Positions 50,633 to 60,148 of a stretch of DNA of 64,000 nt are shown piece by piece (positions within the stretch are counted from its first letter, which is position 1; each line of letters begins with the position of its first letter). Origin of the DNA: Oenococcus kitaharae (lineage in GTDB: Bacteria > Bacillota > Bacilli > Lactobacillales > Lactobacillaceae); NCBI RefSeq assembly GCF_025758695.1, contig NZ_JANJQP010000003.1:248001-312000 (forward strand), given 5' to 3'. The translations under genes were made by a program, and so were the position numbers. Under the pieces are notes generated by a model. That model had not been told where the DNA came from. It saw nothing but the letters and a program-made list of their open reading frames with translations, and ran no database searches.

Positions 50633-51430
50633 TCACAAATCGTCTGAGTCAGAAAAAAGTTTTGAGAAATACCTTTCCGGCGAATCCAAGAAATTGCGTA
50701 AAAAAGATACTTGCGGAATCTGGTCGTAACTGATTTTTCGCAGCCCGTCGTCCGATAACTGAATAATGTCTGCTTTCGGGTAAGCCATGATAATCGGCGA
50801 ATGTGTTGCAATAATAAATTGAGCTCCTTGCAGGACAGCTTCATGAATCAGATAAATAAGGGATAATTGGTTTTCCGATGTCAGCGGAGCCTCGGGCTCG
50901 TCTAATAGGTAGAGGCCATTGGGCCTGAAACGTGTTTTAAAAATTTCCAGAAAAGCCTCGCCATGCGACACCTTATCCAAATCAATCGGATACAAGTGTG
51001 CCAAATCATACAAGGTATGCAGATAGGGAATACGGGCCAAACTATGCGGGTCGTCAATCTGATCTAGTTCCTGCTGTGCATCATATTTTCTTTGCTGCGT
51101 CTCTCTGATAAAAGAAATAAAGTCATCGGCTCGAAAAAAGAAACCACGTTTATTCTGCTGCTGCCAGTGCAGACTCAGATAAGGTTCGATTTTTTCGATT
51201 GCAGCATATTCGGGATTATGCAATAAAGGCTGTCCAGTCATGGCTATCGCTTGATTCGATAAGGCAATAGCTTCCATAAGAGAAGATTTGCCTGATCCGT
51301 TGTCACCCACGAGAATTGTCACGGGAGTCGAGAAGCTTATTTTTTTCGTTTGCAAAAACCAGGGCAGATTTAAAGGATAGGTATCTGCCTTCTTGGTGCT
51401 CGTCTTGAAAATGATTTCTTTTAGCAGCAT
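50633..51430 (-). CDS. AAA/ABC-type ATPase (predicted ATP-binding protein, SMC-like fold)
   Basis: The 265-residue protein has Walker A VGDNGSGKSSLMEAIAL (about 40-56), an ABC-like signature VSHGEAFLEIF (about 153-163), Walker B LYLLDEPEAPLT and a switch His in FIIATHSPII. This is the single-domain predicted ATPase group (related to RecF/ABC ATPases and OLD-like cores) that is common as a stand-alone gene in lactobacilli. No nuclease domain follows. No ribosome-binding site is visible before the ATG. It is upstream of pdxS in the same direction, 100 bp apart. The biological role is unknown. Confidence 0.85.
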   Translation of the reverse strand: MLLKEIIFKTSTKKADTYPLNLPWFLQTKKISFSTPVTILVGDNGSGKSSLMEAIALSNQAIAMTGQPLLHNPEYAAIEKIEPYLSLHWQQQNKRGFFFRADDFISFIRETQQRKYDAQQELDQIDDPHSLARIPYLHTLYDLAHLYPIDLDKVSHGEAFLEIFKTRFRPNGLYLLDEPEAPLTSENQLSLIYLIHEAVLQGAQFIIATHSPIIMAYPKADIIQLSDDGLRKISYDQIPQVSFLRNFLDSPERYFSKLFSDSDDL

Positions 51431-51594
51431 AAACTAAGTTTAAAACTCGGGCATCCTAATACATATGGTTCTGAGGAATTTGTGTCACTTAAATGGATTT
51501 TGTTAAACGATTCAAAAAAAATCAAAAAAAGATTGTATAAAACACCAAGATAATATAATATTACTTTAATTTACAAATGTCAGGAGCACCCTTC

Positions 51595-54500
51595 ATGAGG
51601 AAATTTAAAGAGCGTTTTTCAGCACTACTATTATTGGGAACTTTATTAGCCTCTCTATCGGCAACGTCGGCGACAACTATTTCGTCTATTTCGGCTCAAG
51701 CTGATACGGCTAGCCAAGATAGTACTAGACGTGTTTCAAAGACTAGTCTGGAGAAAACTTTTCGCAAGAACCTCGATGAGGTTAAGAAGCAGCAGAACAG
51801 TACATTTAATAAGGCCGTTCAAGCGCAGCTTTCGGCCAAGGGCCTTAATGGTAAGGTGCCCGCTGATAAACTGAATCAGCAGAAAATTACTTTTATTGTT
51901 GAGTTGGATCGCAAGGCCGCTAGCAAAAGCAGCAGCCTGCCAACTGGTTCTGCTGCTTCGATCAATGCGATTGATAAAGCTTCAGATAAAGTTATCTCTT
52001 CTCAAAAATCGATTCAGCAGCAAGTCGAGGATTTGACAGGCAGTCAGGTCAAGCGATCATTTGGCTACTTGCTGGATGGTTTCTCTATTCAGGCAAAAGT
52101 CGGCCAACTCAACGCGATTAGAAAAATCAAAGGGGTCAAATCCGTAACCGCTGCTAATGTTTTTTATCCGGCAGATGCGGCCGCTGACCGTATTGCTAAG
52201 GTACAAAATGTGTGGGAACAGCATCATATGAAGGGCCAGGGTACAGTTATCGCGATCATAGATTCTGGTATTGATCCCAGCCATAAAGATTTAACTCTGG
52301 ATAACAACAGTGACGAAAAGATCAGCCATAGTGCTGCAAACGATGCAATTCAGAAAATAGGTTACGGCAAGTGGCAGACAGATAAAGTGCCTTTTGCCTA
52401 TAACTATGCCGACGGTACTAGTAATACGATACTGGACACGGGCGCTTCTGAAATGCACGGCATGCACGTTGCCGGCATCGCAGCTGCTAATGGAAAAGCG
52501 GATGCATCAACTGGCAATGATGAGAGTAAATATGTTGTTGGTGTTGCACCTGACGCACAATTATTAGATATGAAAGTGTTTTCAAATGGCGGCGGCGGAG
52601 CGACTTCTGATGATTTGATTTCAGCCATTGAAGATTCTGTTAAATTAGGTGCCGATGTTTTGAACATGTCTCTTGGTTCGGTCGCCGGCAGTCAAAGTCC
52701 GGATGATCCAGAGCAGGAAGCGGTGAACCAAGCGGCTGCTCAAGGCGTTATTCCTGCTATTTCTGCCGGTAACAACGGACTGTCGACTTCTGCCGATGCG
52801 ACAAATAGTAACATTATTAGTTCTGGCAATGATGAAGGCAGTATTGGTGCGCCTGGTGTGGCGGCCAATGCGATTACCGTAGCATCTTCCGAAAATAACA
52901 GCATGATTACGCCTGCGATTGCAATCGCTGGACAGCATGGCAGCCTGTTCAGCCGTCCAGCTCTGACTCAGACTTCTCAGAATGCCGATATTTCAGTTCT
53001 AAATGGCAAGCAGCTCTATCTAGCAAAAAATGGTTCTAATGGTTTACCCGGCATTGGCGATCCTGCCGACTTCGATGGTAATGCGGTTGGGAAAGTAGCT
53101 GTTGTTATGCGTGGCGGCTTGGCTTTTACAGCTAAACAAGCGAATGCCATGGCTGCTGGTGCTGCTGGCGTAATTATTATTGACAATAACACGAGCGACA
53201 CCACTTTAGCCTTCAGGATTACGGAAACAACGCCGACCTTCGGTTTACTGAATGCTGACGGTTTGACTCTGCTGAATTATGCCAAAGCTAATCCAGATGA
53301 CCGTTACACTTTCTCGGCTCAGAATGTAAGTGTCGATAATCCGAACCGTGGCAAGATGTCTACTTTTACTTCTTATGGCCCGCTTCCCGATTTGAATTTT
53401 AAACCGGATATTACAGCTCCTGGTGGGGAAATCTGGTCCACAGCTAATAATAATGGTTATCAAAGTATGAATGGTACTTCGATGGCCTCGCCTTTTATAG
53501 CCGGTTCGTCAGCTCTGGTTGTCGAGTCATTGCAGCATTCTGTTGCTAAAACTGATCTGGCGCGTTTTGTGAAGAATGATTTGATGAATACAGCTCTGCC
53601 GTTCTTCGACCAAGATCATCCTGATTCGATCGTTTCACCTCGTCAGCAGGGAGCTGGTTTGGTTCAAGTCGATAGTGCAGTTAACAATAAGGTGTTTGCT
53701 AGCGATGCTTCAGGGGATGCAGCGATTGCCTTAAAACAAATTCGTTCATCTTCACAGAATATGACTGTGACTTTGAATAACACTTCCAAAAAATCAGCAG
53801 CTTACAAGTTTAATGATTATGGTGGTGTTTGGACCGGTTCCAATCGAGCCGATGCAACTGCATATGATGAAAAACTAGCCTCATCTTCTATTAAGATTGT
53901 CAGTGCACAAGATGCTGCCGGCAAAGATCAGCTGCATGCTGATCAGTCAATTACAGTGGCCGCTGGATCAAAAGTGCAAGTTCATTTCGATCTACAGCTG
54001 CCGTCTCAGGCCACACAATCTTTTGTTGAAGGCTATTTGGGCTTTATGGCTCAACGTGAGTCAGCAGATAACGACCAAGATGTTCAAAATCTTGTGATAC
54101 CATACATGGGATATTATGGCAACTGGGACAGTCAGAAAATCTTTGATTCTCCGGTTGGATCAGCAGATTCAGTCTTCAACACTTCTTATTTTCAAGATTT
54201 GGATAATGACCAGCCTCTTGGATTAAACCACGATGGTTCTATGGTGGATCCGCAGTTGGTTGCCATTTCTCCCGACGGCGACGGAATAGCTGACACCGCA
54301 ACACCGATTTTCAATCTTTTGCGGAACGGCAATCATGTTCAGGCAAAGATTTTCCGCAATGATCCGGACAAGACACCCGATGCAAAAGCGGTCAGGACTC
54401 TTTACATTGATCCGTCAGTCACAAAAAGTTACTATAACACCAGCAGTGCAGCATTCACGTCATATTCCAACAGTGCCATCGCTTGGGATGGCGGTCTTTG

Positions 54501-57180
54501 GAATCCTAAATCCGGGCAGGATGAGCCCGCAGCTGATGGTCAATATTATTACCAAATTTCTGCTTCGCCAGATGGCAATCCTAATGCTGTCCAAACACAG
54601 ACGCTTCCTATCAAAGTGGACGACACAGCACCCGTGATCACGCTGGGGTCTGATGCTTTGAGCAAAGACGCTGATGGTTATTTTCACTTGAAAGCAGATT
54701 TAACCGATAACTTAAGTGGTATCGCAGCGACACAAACTGCCATTGTTGCAGTGAATGGTGTGACAGCTATTTATCCAATTTCGACTGACGAAAGTTATGT
54801 CACAAAACAATCAGTAGACATCCAGCTGAATAATAGCCAAGCACAAGCCTTAACAGCTGGAAAGAACCAAATTCAAATGGGTACCACTGATAACGCTGGT
54901 AATTTTGGCGAAGGCGACAGCCAACTGCAGGCCCCTGGTCAGACAACCTTTGGTTTGGTCTTATACAACTTGTCTGAAGGACAGGTGATTACAACAAATT
55001 CAGCTATTTATCACCAGCGTTACAATACAGTCACTTTGATGGGATCTTACCCAGAAGACTTCTATGTTAATGGCCACCTAGTACAGATTGATAAGAGCAC
55101 CCAAACCTTCGACATGGAAGATGGTCGCAACGGCATTCCTTTGCCTAAAGATGGCACTTTTATCTTTTCTAGCGATGCTGATGGAAAAAATGTGATCAGA
55201 ACGATTCACACTCGTCTGGCAGTTACTGAACCTGTCATGACACTGGATCATGCCGGGCAGCAGTTGACTAGTGATGATACGACGATCCATGTCACTGGTA
55301 CGGTTGATGATTTCTCTAATTTGGATAATATCGTTGTGGGCAATATAACAACGGGCAACGTTGTTGATGTTACTCAATTGTTAGTGCCGCAGGCTGACAA
55401 TAAGGCCAGCTTTGACTATGATCTGCCCCTGCAGTTTGGCACAAATTCAATTGTTGCGCAGTCTTCAGATAAAGATGGCAATGTGAATAATGTCCAAAGA
55501 TATACGGTCAATTCCACGGCCGATGCTCGTTTTGCTGCCGATCCATCAACAGTGGCTGTCTTCGATAATGGATTGGCATATGGTTCCAACATCGTTTCAG
55601 CTGCAAGCAGTTACTATGATCGAGCAACGCAAATGCTGACAATCAGTGGACATCTGCGTCATGCTGTTGATAAAAATGGTTTGATGATCGGTGAGACCAC
55701 TGGCAGCAATCCGACTCGACAGGTTGTTGCAGTGAAACCTGATGACTTGACTTTCACTACGCAAATTAAAGCAGCGCCGAATACGAAGATTTCAGTCCCA
55801 GTACAGATTAAATACCAAGGTCAGACAATCGTAGATAACAGTTTGCGGTTCTACATTGATACAAGTTTGCCTGATTTGAATATTTTTTCTGATCAGTCGC
55901 TGAGTGCAGATGCTGATGGGACTTATAACTTGTTTACCAATAAAAGCCCCTATCACTTAAAAGGAGAAGCCGATGACAATTATGATGGCTATACCTTAGT
56001 TGTGAATGGGGATGTGGTTGATAACGAGCCATTCTCGTTTGTTTATGGACACGGTCCGAACGGCAAAAAGAGCGGATTCGATGTACCTTTCGATTTGTCA
56101 GATGGTAACAATGTTGCTGAGATTGACCTTATTGATGCATTGGGCAACCAAGTAAGCAGAAAACTGAACGTTCATTATTATTCAGCGGAATTAGCTGCAC
56201 CGACTTTCTCTTTGTCGACAGATAAACCAACCAATAAAACTGTTCAAGTTTCAGCTAAGACGGCAGATAAGGCTGAATCGGCACCAGCTGACGAAAACCT
56301 ATCAATCCAATATAGTCAAGACGATGGTAAGACTTGGCTGCCTTACGATCAGGCTGTAAATGTGCAAACTAATGGTCAGCTTCTATTTAGAACGGTTGAT
56401 CAGTATGGCAACCAGTCGAAGAATGTAGTGGCAAAAATTGATAATATTTATCCATCTATTGCTGCACAAGTGGTTGTGACCCAGCAGTTGGATCCAAATA
56501 AGAAACAAGTCACTTTGTCCGCAGTCTATGACAAACAGATGAGCGAATCGGCTCAAGCAATAACAGCCATTCAATATAGTGAGGATGGTGGTAAAACATG
56601 GCAGGATTACAGTGCTGCGCTTGTTATAAGCAAAGCTAGCGATATCTTGTTCAGAAGCTACGACCAAGCTGGCAATGTTGGCCATAACGTTGCTGTGCAA
56701 CTACCTTTGGGTGAAAACACAGTCATCAAAGTTAAAGATGTTACGATTGACACTGCCGGTAAGTGGCAGCCCTCTGATAGTTTCGTTGATGCAAAAGATA
56801 TTTTTGGCAATTCAATTGCTTTCAAAGACATTCATGTCGAAGGGAAAGTCAACACTCGAGTAGCCGGAAGCTATAAAGTCGTCTATTCCTATAAGGGGAC
56901 GTCTGCTCAATCAACAGTAACGGTCAAGAACAAGATTGTACATCACGACACTAGACCGAATGGTTCTACTACTCACGATGGAACTGCTGGGACACCAAGC
57001 AAACCGGAAAATCACACTGGAATCAGTACAAGCTCGGGCCAGGAATCCACATCTAAAAATGTGCATGATGCTTTTCCAGCTACTGCAGCTCTGATTGACA
57101 CTTGGACAACTATTTTTGCAGCTGTCACAATGTTTACAGCCGGATTAGCGTTCTATGCGGCGAAAAAAATCAAACGATAA
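51595..57180 (+). CDS. Giant cell-envelope subtilisin-like protease (lactocepin/PrtP-like)
   Basis: The 1861-residue S8 protease is secreted and would supply peptides from protein. A signal peptide (about 1-35, ending SAQA-DT) precedes an I9-type propeptide. The catalytic triad is Asp223 (IIDSGID), His288 (HGMHVAG, the lactocepin form) and Ser629 (NGTSMASP). A PA insert (about 450-560), Fn3-like domains with SPDGDGIADTATP, two DDGKTW/EDGGKTW repeats near residues 1570 and 1658 and an Ig-like domain follow. The C-terminus has FPATA (1827-1831), a hydrophobic helix and KKIKR, a poor sortase signal. AGGAG sits before ATG 51595, so the ATG 18 bp upstream is rejected. It is a lone gene with a terminator. 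Confidence 0.93.
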   Translation: MRKFKERFSALLLLGTLLASLSATSATTISSISAQADTASQDSTRRVSKTSLEKTFRKNLDEVKKQQNSTFNKAVQAQLSAKGLNGKVPADKLNQQKITFIVELDRKAASKSSSLPTGSAASINAIDKASDKVISSQKSIQQQVEDLTGSQVKRSFGYLLDGFSIQAKVGQLNAIRKIKGVKSVTAANVFYPADAAADRIAKVQNVWEQHHMKGQGTVIAIIDSGIDPSHKDLTLDNNSDEKISHSAANDAIQKIGYGKWQTDKVPFAYNYADGTSNTILDTGASEMHGMHVAGIAAANGKADASTGNDESKYVVGVAPDAQLLDMKVFSNGGGGATSDDLISAIEDSVKLGADVLNMSLGSVAGSQSPDDPEQEAVNQAAAQGVIPAISAGNNGLSTSADATNSNIISSGNDEGSIGAPGVAANAITVASSENNSMITPAIAIAGQHGSLFSRPALTQTSQNADISVLNGKQLYLAKNGSNGLPGIGDPADFDGNAVGKVAVVMRGGLAFTAKQANAMAAGAAGVIIIDNNTSDTTLAFRITETTPTFGLLNADGLTLLNYAKANPDDRYTFSAQNVSVDNPNRGKMSTFTSYGPLPDLNFKPDITAPGGEIWSTANNNGYQSMNGTSMASPFIAGSSALVVESLQHSVAKTDLARFVKNDLMNTALPFFDQDHPDSIVSPRQQGAGLVQVDSAVNNKVFASDASGDAAIALKQIRSSSQNMTVTLNNTSKKSAAYKFNDYGGVWTGSNRADATAYDEKLASSSIKIVSAQDAAGKDQLHADQSITVAAGSKVQVHFDLQLPSQATQSFVEGYLGFMAQRESADNDQDVQNLVIPYMGYYGNWDSQKIFDSPVGSADSVFNTSYFQDLDNDQPLGLNHDGSMVDPQLVAISPDGDGIADTATPIFNLLRNGNHVQAKIFRNDPDKTPDAKAVRTLYIDPSVTKSYYNTSSAAFTSYSNSAIAWDGGLWNPKSGQDEPAADGQYYYQISASPDGNPNAVQTQTLPIKVDDTAPVITLGSDALSKDADGYFHLKADLTDNLSGIAATQTAIVAVNGVTAIYPISTDESYVTKQSVDIQLNNSQAQALTAGKNQIQMGTTDNAGNFGEGDSQLQAPGQTTFGLVLYNLSEGQVITTNSAIYHQRYNTVTLMGSYPEDFYVNGHLVQIDKSTQTFDMEDGRNGIPLPKDGTFIFSSDADGKNVIRTIHTRLAVTEPVMTLDHAGQQLTSDDTTIHVTGTVDDFSNLDNIVVGNITTGNVVDVTQLLVPQADNKASFDYDLPLQFGTNSIVAQSSDKDGNVNNVQRYTVNSTADARFAADPSTVAVFDNGLAYGSNIVSAASSYYDRATQMLTISGHLRHAVDKNGLMIGETTGSNPTRQVVAVKPDDLTFTTQIKAAPNTKISVPVQIKYQGQTIVDNSLRFYIDTSLPDLNIFSDQSLSADADGTYNLFTNKSPYHLKGEADDNYDGYTLVVNGDVVDNEPFSFVYGHGPNGKKSGFDVPFDLSDGNNVAEIDLIDALGNQVSRKLNVHYYSAELAAPTFSLSTDKPTNKTVQVSAKTADKAESAPADENLSIQYSQDDGKTWLPYDQAVNVQTNGQLLFRTVDQYGNQSKNVVAKIDNIYPSIAAQVVVTQQLDPNKKQVTLSAVYDKQMSESAQAITAIQYSEDGGKTWQDYSAALVISKASDILFRSYDQAGNVGHNVAVQLPLGENTVIKVKDVTIDTAGKWQPSDSFVDAKDIFGNSIAFKDIHVEGKVNTRVAGSYKVVYSYKGTSAQSTVTVKNKIVHHDTRPNGSTTHDGTAGTPSKPENHTGISTSSGQESTSKNVHDAFPATAALIDTWTTIFAAVTMFTAGLAFYAAKKIKR

Positions 57181-57200
57181 TTTTGAAAATGAGTCATTGA

Positions 57201-57232
57201 ATCCCAGCAACCTTGAGTTGCTGGGATTTTGT
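57201..57232 (+). terminator. Terminator of the protease gene
   Basis: ATCCCAGCAAC/GTTGCTGGGAT 11-bp stem with loop CTTGA and a short T-run. Confidence 0.85.
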
Positions 57233-57417
57233 GCTTGTAGGTACCTACGAAAACTATTGTGATAAAGATTGCTTTTAAAAACACAGTCATTTCTCTTTCA
57301 AAGTGAGAAAAAAACTCTATAATATATACTTATTGCACTTAGGATAATGTTTCATTTGCAAACTCGTTAGACCAGAAAATATTTTGGTACGAGATTGCGA
57401 GTAGTCAACAAAAAGTT

Positions 57418-58203
57418 ATGAAATCCGCAATAACTAAAATTTATGACAATTCTGACCAGGCGATTAAAGAGTATTCGCTAGAAAATGCTCACGGTGTTCG
57501 AATTTCAGTCAATGGTCTTACGGCGTCTTTGGACGGGTATGCTTTTTCTCAGTCGATTGACCGATCAATCTCTTTGGACCAGAGCATATTTCACACGCGA
57601 CAGTATGCTCATGACCAGCATGCAGAAGTTACTGTTCATGAAAATTCATTGACATTCACGTTGTCACCACTAAAGCAAAAAAGCGGTGATCCAGAAAAAC
57701 AAATTTCATACAGTTTGTTTGAAGATGACTCTCTATCGGCTAAATTCAGTAATGGCCAATCCACTGAACAGAATTTGAATTTAGAACATGGTCTTTGGCC
57801 TCAATTACAGCTATGGGCTGATAATTACCAGCCAATCACTCTATCCGAACTGTCTCTGGGAAAAATCCGAACGGATTTTTCTAACAGCGGAATGCGGCCC
57901 TGGCCTGATCGAACACAATTTTTTGATTGGCAGAGTTTTTTGGACCAAACGGATAACATGCCAGCATTACTTTTTGCTCTAGCGGCGCGAGATGAACGGG
58001 AACAAGCAGCGCTAGTGTTTCAAAACCAAACTGAAACACAACGTCTGGAGATCTATAGCAACGCCCAGCAGCTGATGTTTCAAAAAAAATCATTTGCGTC
58101 ACATTCATTTTTAACCCTTAATTTTTTCTTAGCATTCAGCCAGAAGCAATCAGCACTACCTTCAAACCGGGATCTTTGGATTAATTACAGAATTTACACA
58201 TAA
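57418..58203 (+). CDS. Hypothetical protein, unknown function
   Basis: A 261-residue cytoplasmic protein without signal peptide or membrane helix. It is rich in Gln, Ser, Asp and aromatic residues, and its repeated short strands suggest a beta-sandwich, perhaps of the galactose-mutarotase-like type; I cannot confirm this. The ATG has no clear ribosome-binding site. TATAAT-like sequences lie about 100 bp upstream (57318-57328). The MATE exporter gene starts 15 bp after its stop, so the two are probably cotranscribed. I do not recognise it. Confidence 0.55.
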   Translation: MKSAITKIYDNSDQAIKEYSLENAHGVRISVNGLTASLDGYAFSQSIDRSISLDQSIFHTRQYAHDQHAEVTVHENSLTFTLSPLKQKSGDPEKQISYSLFEDDSLSAKFSNGQSTEQNLNLEHGLWPQLQLWADNYQPITLSELSLGKIRTDFSNSGMRPWPDRTQFFDWQSFLDQTDNMPALLFALAARDEREQAALVFQNQTETQRLEIYSNAQQLMFQKKSFASHSFLTLNFFLAFSQKQSALPSNRDLWINYRIYT

Positions 58204-58217
58204 CAAAGGACAACTTT

Positions 58218-59591
58218 ATGCATAGCCTGACTGAAGGAAAGCCTCTTAAATTAATAATTTTCTTTACGATTCCGCTGCTCTTAGGGAATCTCTTTCAGCA
58301 ATTGTATACGCTGACGGATACAGTTATTGTCGGACGCACGCTAGGTGTTAATGCTCTAGCTGCAGTCTCTTTGGCTACAACTCTCAATTGGCTGCTGGTG
58401 GGTTTTGCACAAGGATTTACTGCAGGCACTGCAATTATTACGGCTAAACGTTTTGGTGCCGGAGATTTAAGAGGCGTTCGCCAGTCTATGGTGACGACAA
58501 TTTTCTGTACAGCCGCGCTGACAGCTATTATGACCTTTATTGCTGTTGTCTTTAATAAGGAAATTCTGCAATTAATGCAAACACCGCAAGCCGTTATGGA
58601 GCAGGCAAATATTTTCCTCACAATCTTGTTAGGATTTATGTTTACAACGATGAGTTATAATCTCGCGGCCAATGCCATGCGTGCTGTTGGCAATTCGCGT
58701 GCGCCGTTGATTTTTCTGATTGTGGCTGTTTTTTTCAATATTGTTCTTGAATTACTCTTCATTGTTGTTTTTTCTTGGGGAGTTTCCGGTGCAGCCTTTG
58801 CAACCGTGATTGCGCAATTTATTTCCGGTGCAATTAGTTTTGTCTATATCTATCGGGTTTTGCCTGTTTTGCAAGTTCATCGCCATGATTGGCATACAAG
58901 CTGGTTAGACATTAAAGAGCATCTTCATTCTGGTTTGCCGATGGCTTTTCAGAATTCAATTATCGCGATTGGTGCCGTTATTCTGCAAACAGCTTTGAAT
59001 ACCTTAGGCACCGATTCTGTTGCGTCTTCAGGTGCAGCTTCACGAATTGACCAACTGGCAACTTTGCCAATGATGAGTGTGGGGATCACAATGGCCACTT
59101 TTACAGCCCAGAATCTTGGCGCAAAAAAATACTCACGCATTTTAGAGGGAGTGAAACAGGCTTTGTTTGTCAGCGGCAGCTGGGCTGTCTTAATGTCGAT
59201 TTTGGAAATTAATTTCGGCCATTATCTGATTCAGTTCATTTTGGGCTCCGGAAGTCAGCAAAACAATGTACTGGCACTTTCCCGCACCTATTTTCTGGTT
59301 AACGGCGGGCCCTATATCTTGCTGGCCACTCTATTCCTGATACGGTATACCTTACAAGGCCTGGGCAATGCATCGGTACCCACGGTAGCCGGTATCTTTG
59401 AATTATCTATGAGAGCTTTCGCCGGCCTCGTTCTTGTTGGCTTGTTTGGTTATACCGGTGCAGTTCTTGGGTCGCCTTTAGCTTGGGCGGGATCTTTGCT
59501 AGCTTTGACGCCAGCTTGGTTTTCGGCACGACGAAAATTGACTAAATTAAAAGATGGTCAGGAAGTTGATATACACCTAGAAGGCCGTTAA
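58218..59591 (+). CDS. MATE-family multidrug/Na+ antiporter
   Basis: The 457-residue protein has 12 predicted helices in two related halves, typical of MATE exporters that expel cationic compounds using Na+ or H+. Recognisable segments are LLLGNLFQQLYTLTDTVIVGRTLGVNALAAVSLATTLNW in parts and GLPMAFQNSIIAIGAVILQTALNTLGTDSVASSGAASRIDQLATLPMMSVG in parts. AAAGGA precedes the ATG. It is downstream of an unknown gene. A weak GC-rich hairpin lies after its stop, before ctsR. Confidence 0.92.
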   Translation: MHSLTEGKPLKLIIFFTIPLLLGNLFQQLYTLTDTVIVGRTLGVNALAAVSLATTLNWLLVGFAQGFTAGTAIITAKRFGAGDLRGVRQSMVTTIFCTAALTAIMTFIAVVFNKEILQLMQTPQAVMEQANIFLTILLGFMFTTMSYNLAANAMRAVGNSRAPLIFLIVAVFFNIVLELLFIVVFSWGVSGAAFATVIAQFISGAISFVYIYRVLPVLQVHRHDWHTSWLDIKEHLHSGLPMAFQNSIIAIGAVILQTALNTLGTDSVASSGAASRIDQLATLPMMSVGITMATFTAQNLGAKKYSRILEGVKQALFVSGSWAVLMSILEINFGHYLIQFILGSGSQQNNVLALSRTYFLVNGGPYILLATLFLIRYTLQGLGNASVPTVAGIFELSMRAFAGLVLVGLFGYTGAVLGSPLAWAGSLLALTPAWFSARRKLTKLKDGQEVDIHLEGR

Positions 59592-59609
59592 ACAAGGGCC
59601 AGTTTTTTT
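59583..59609 (+). terminator. Possible terminator of the MATE gene
   Basis: GGCC/GGCC hairpin with a 10-nt loop, followed by AGTTTTTTT. The stem is short. Confidence 0.45.
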
Positions 59610-59637
59610 AGGGTTGGCCTTTCCGGCCGTTTCTGTT

Positions 59638-59643
59638 TATAAT
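59638..59643 (+). promoter_or_regulatory. ctsR-clpC promoter -10
   Basis: TATAAT at 59638-59643; predicted start near 59650, giving a 16-nt leader that contains the CtsR box and an AGGA ribosome-binding site. Confidence 0.7.
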
Positions 59644-59646
59644 AAT

Positions 59647-59663
59647 AGTCAGGAATGGTCAAA
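59647..59663 (+). promoter_or_regulatory. CtsR operator over the transcription start
   Basis: AGTCAGG-AAT-GGTCAAA is a direct repeat of heptamers with 3-bp spacing, matching the CtsR consensus (RGTCAAA-N3-RGTCAAA) fully in the second half and at 5 of 7 in the first. It covers the start site and ribosome-binding site, so CtsR would repress its own operon. Confidence 0.7.
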
Positions 59664-59665
59664 TA

Positions 59666-60148
59666 ATGGCAGAAGCGAATATATCAGATTTAATTGAACA
59701 ATACTTAAAGGAAATCCTCAGTCAGGATGATTTTGCTGAAATTAAACGCAGCGAAATCGCCAGTCGTTTTGCTGTTGTGCCAAGCCAGATTAATTACGTG
59801 ATTAATACACGATTTACACTGCAAAACGGTTATGTTGTCGAATCCAAGCGAGGCGGCGGCGGATATATTCGTATTGAACATGTTGACTTGGTTGACGATA
59901 CCAAAATTTTCGATGAACTGATCGATTATATCGGTGATTCGATTGGTGAGAATAATGCTGGACAAATTATTACGGCACTATTGAATGATAAAGTGGTCAG
60001 CGAACGTGAGGCAAATCTGATGGCGGCAGCCATTGACAAGAATTCTTTGCGGATTTCTGATAAAGTATCTGAAAACACGGTTAGGGCTCGTGTCCTTGTT
60101 GGCATGGTCAATCGACTGAGATTTGAGAGTACAAACACACATGGATAA
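59666..60148 (+). CDS. ctsR: Class III stress gene repressor CtsR
   Basis: CtsR represses clp genes and is the main stress regulator of Oenococcus, which lacks several other regulators. The 160-residue protein has the DNA-binding winged helix with VVPSQINYVINTRFTLQNGYVVESKRGGGGYIRI in parts (the GGG wing touches DNA) and a C-terminal dimerisation domain ending ARVLVGMVNRLRF. AGGA lies 11 nt before the ATG. The clpC start overlaps its last 8 nt. No mcsA or mcsB lies between, as usual in Lactobacillales. Confidence 0.96.
   Translation: MAEANISDLIEQYLKEILSQDDFAEIKRSEIASRFAVVPSQINYVINTRFTLQNGYVVESKRGGGGYIRIEHVDLVDDTKIFDELIDYIGDSIGENNAGQIITALLNDKVVSEREANLMAAAIDKNSLRISDKVSENTVRARVLVGMVNRLRFESTNTHG

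Noticed and set aside
51577-51594. ATG 51577 as the start of the giant protease.
   Set aside because: The ribosome-binding site AGGAG lies after this codon and before ATG 51595, which also gives a normal signal peptide.
52453-52467. HGMH instead of HGTH at the protease active site looked like a damaged motif.
   Set aside because: HGMHVAG is the normal form in lactocepins (PrtP group), so it is a family trait.
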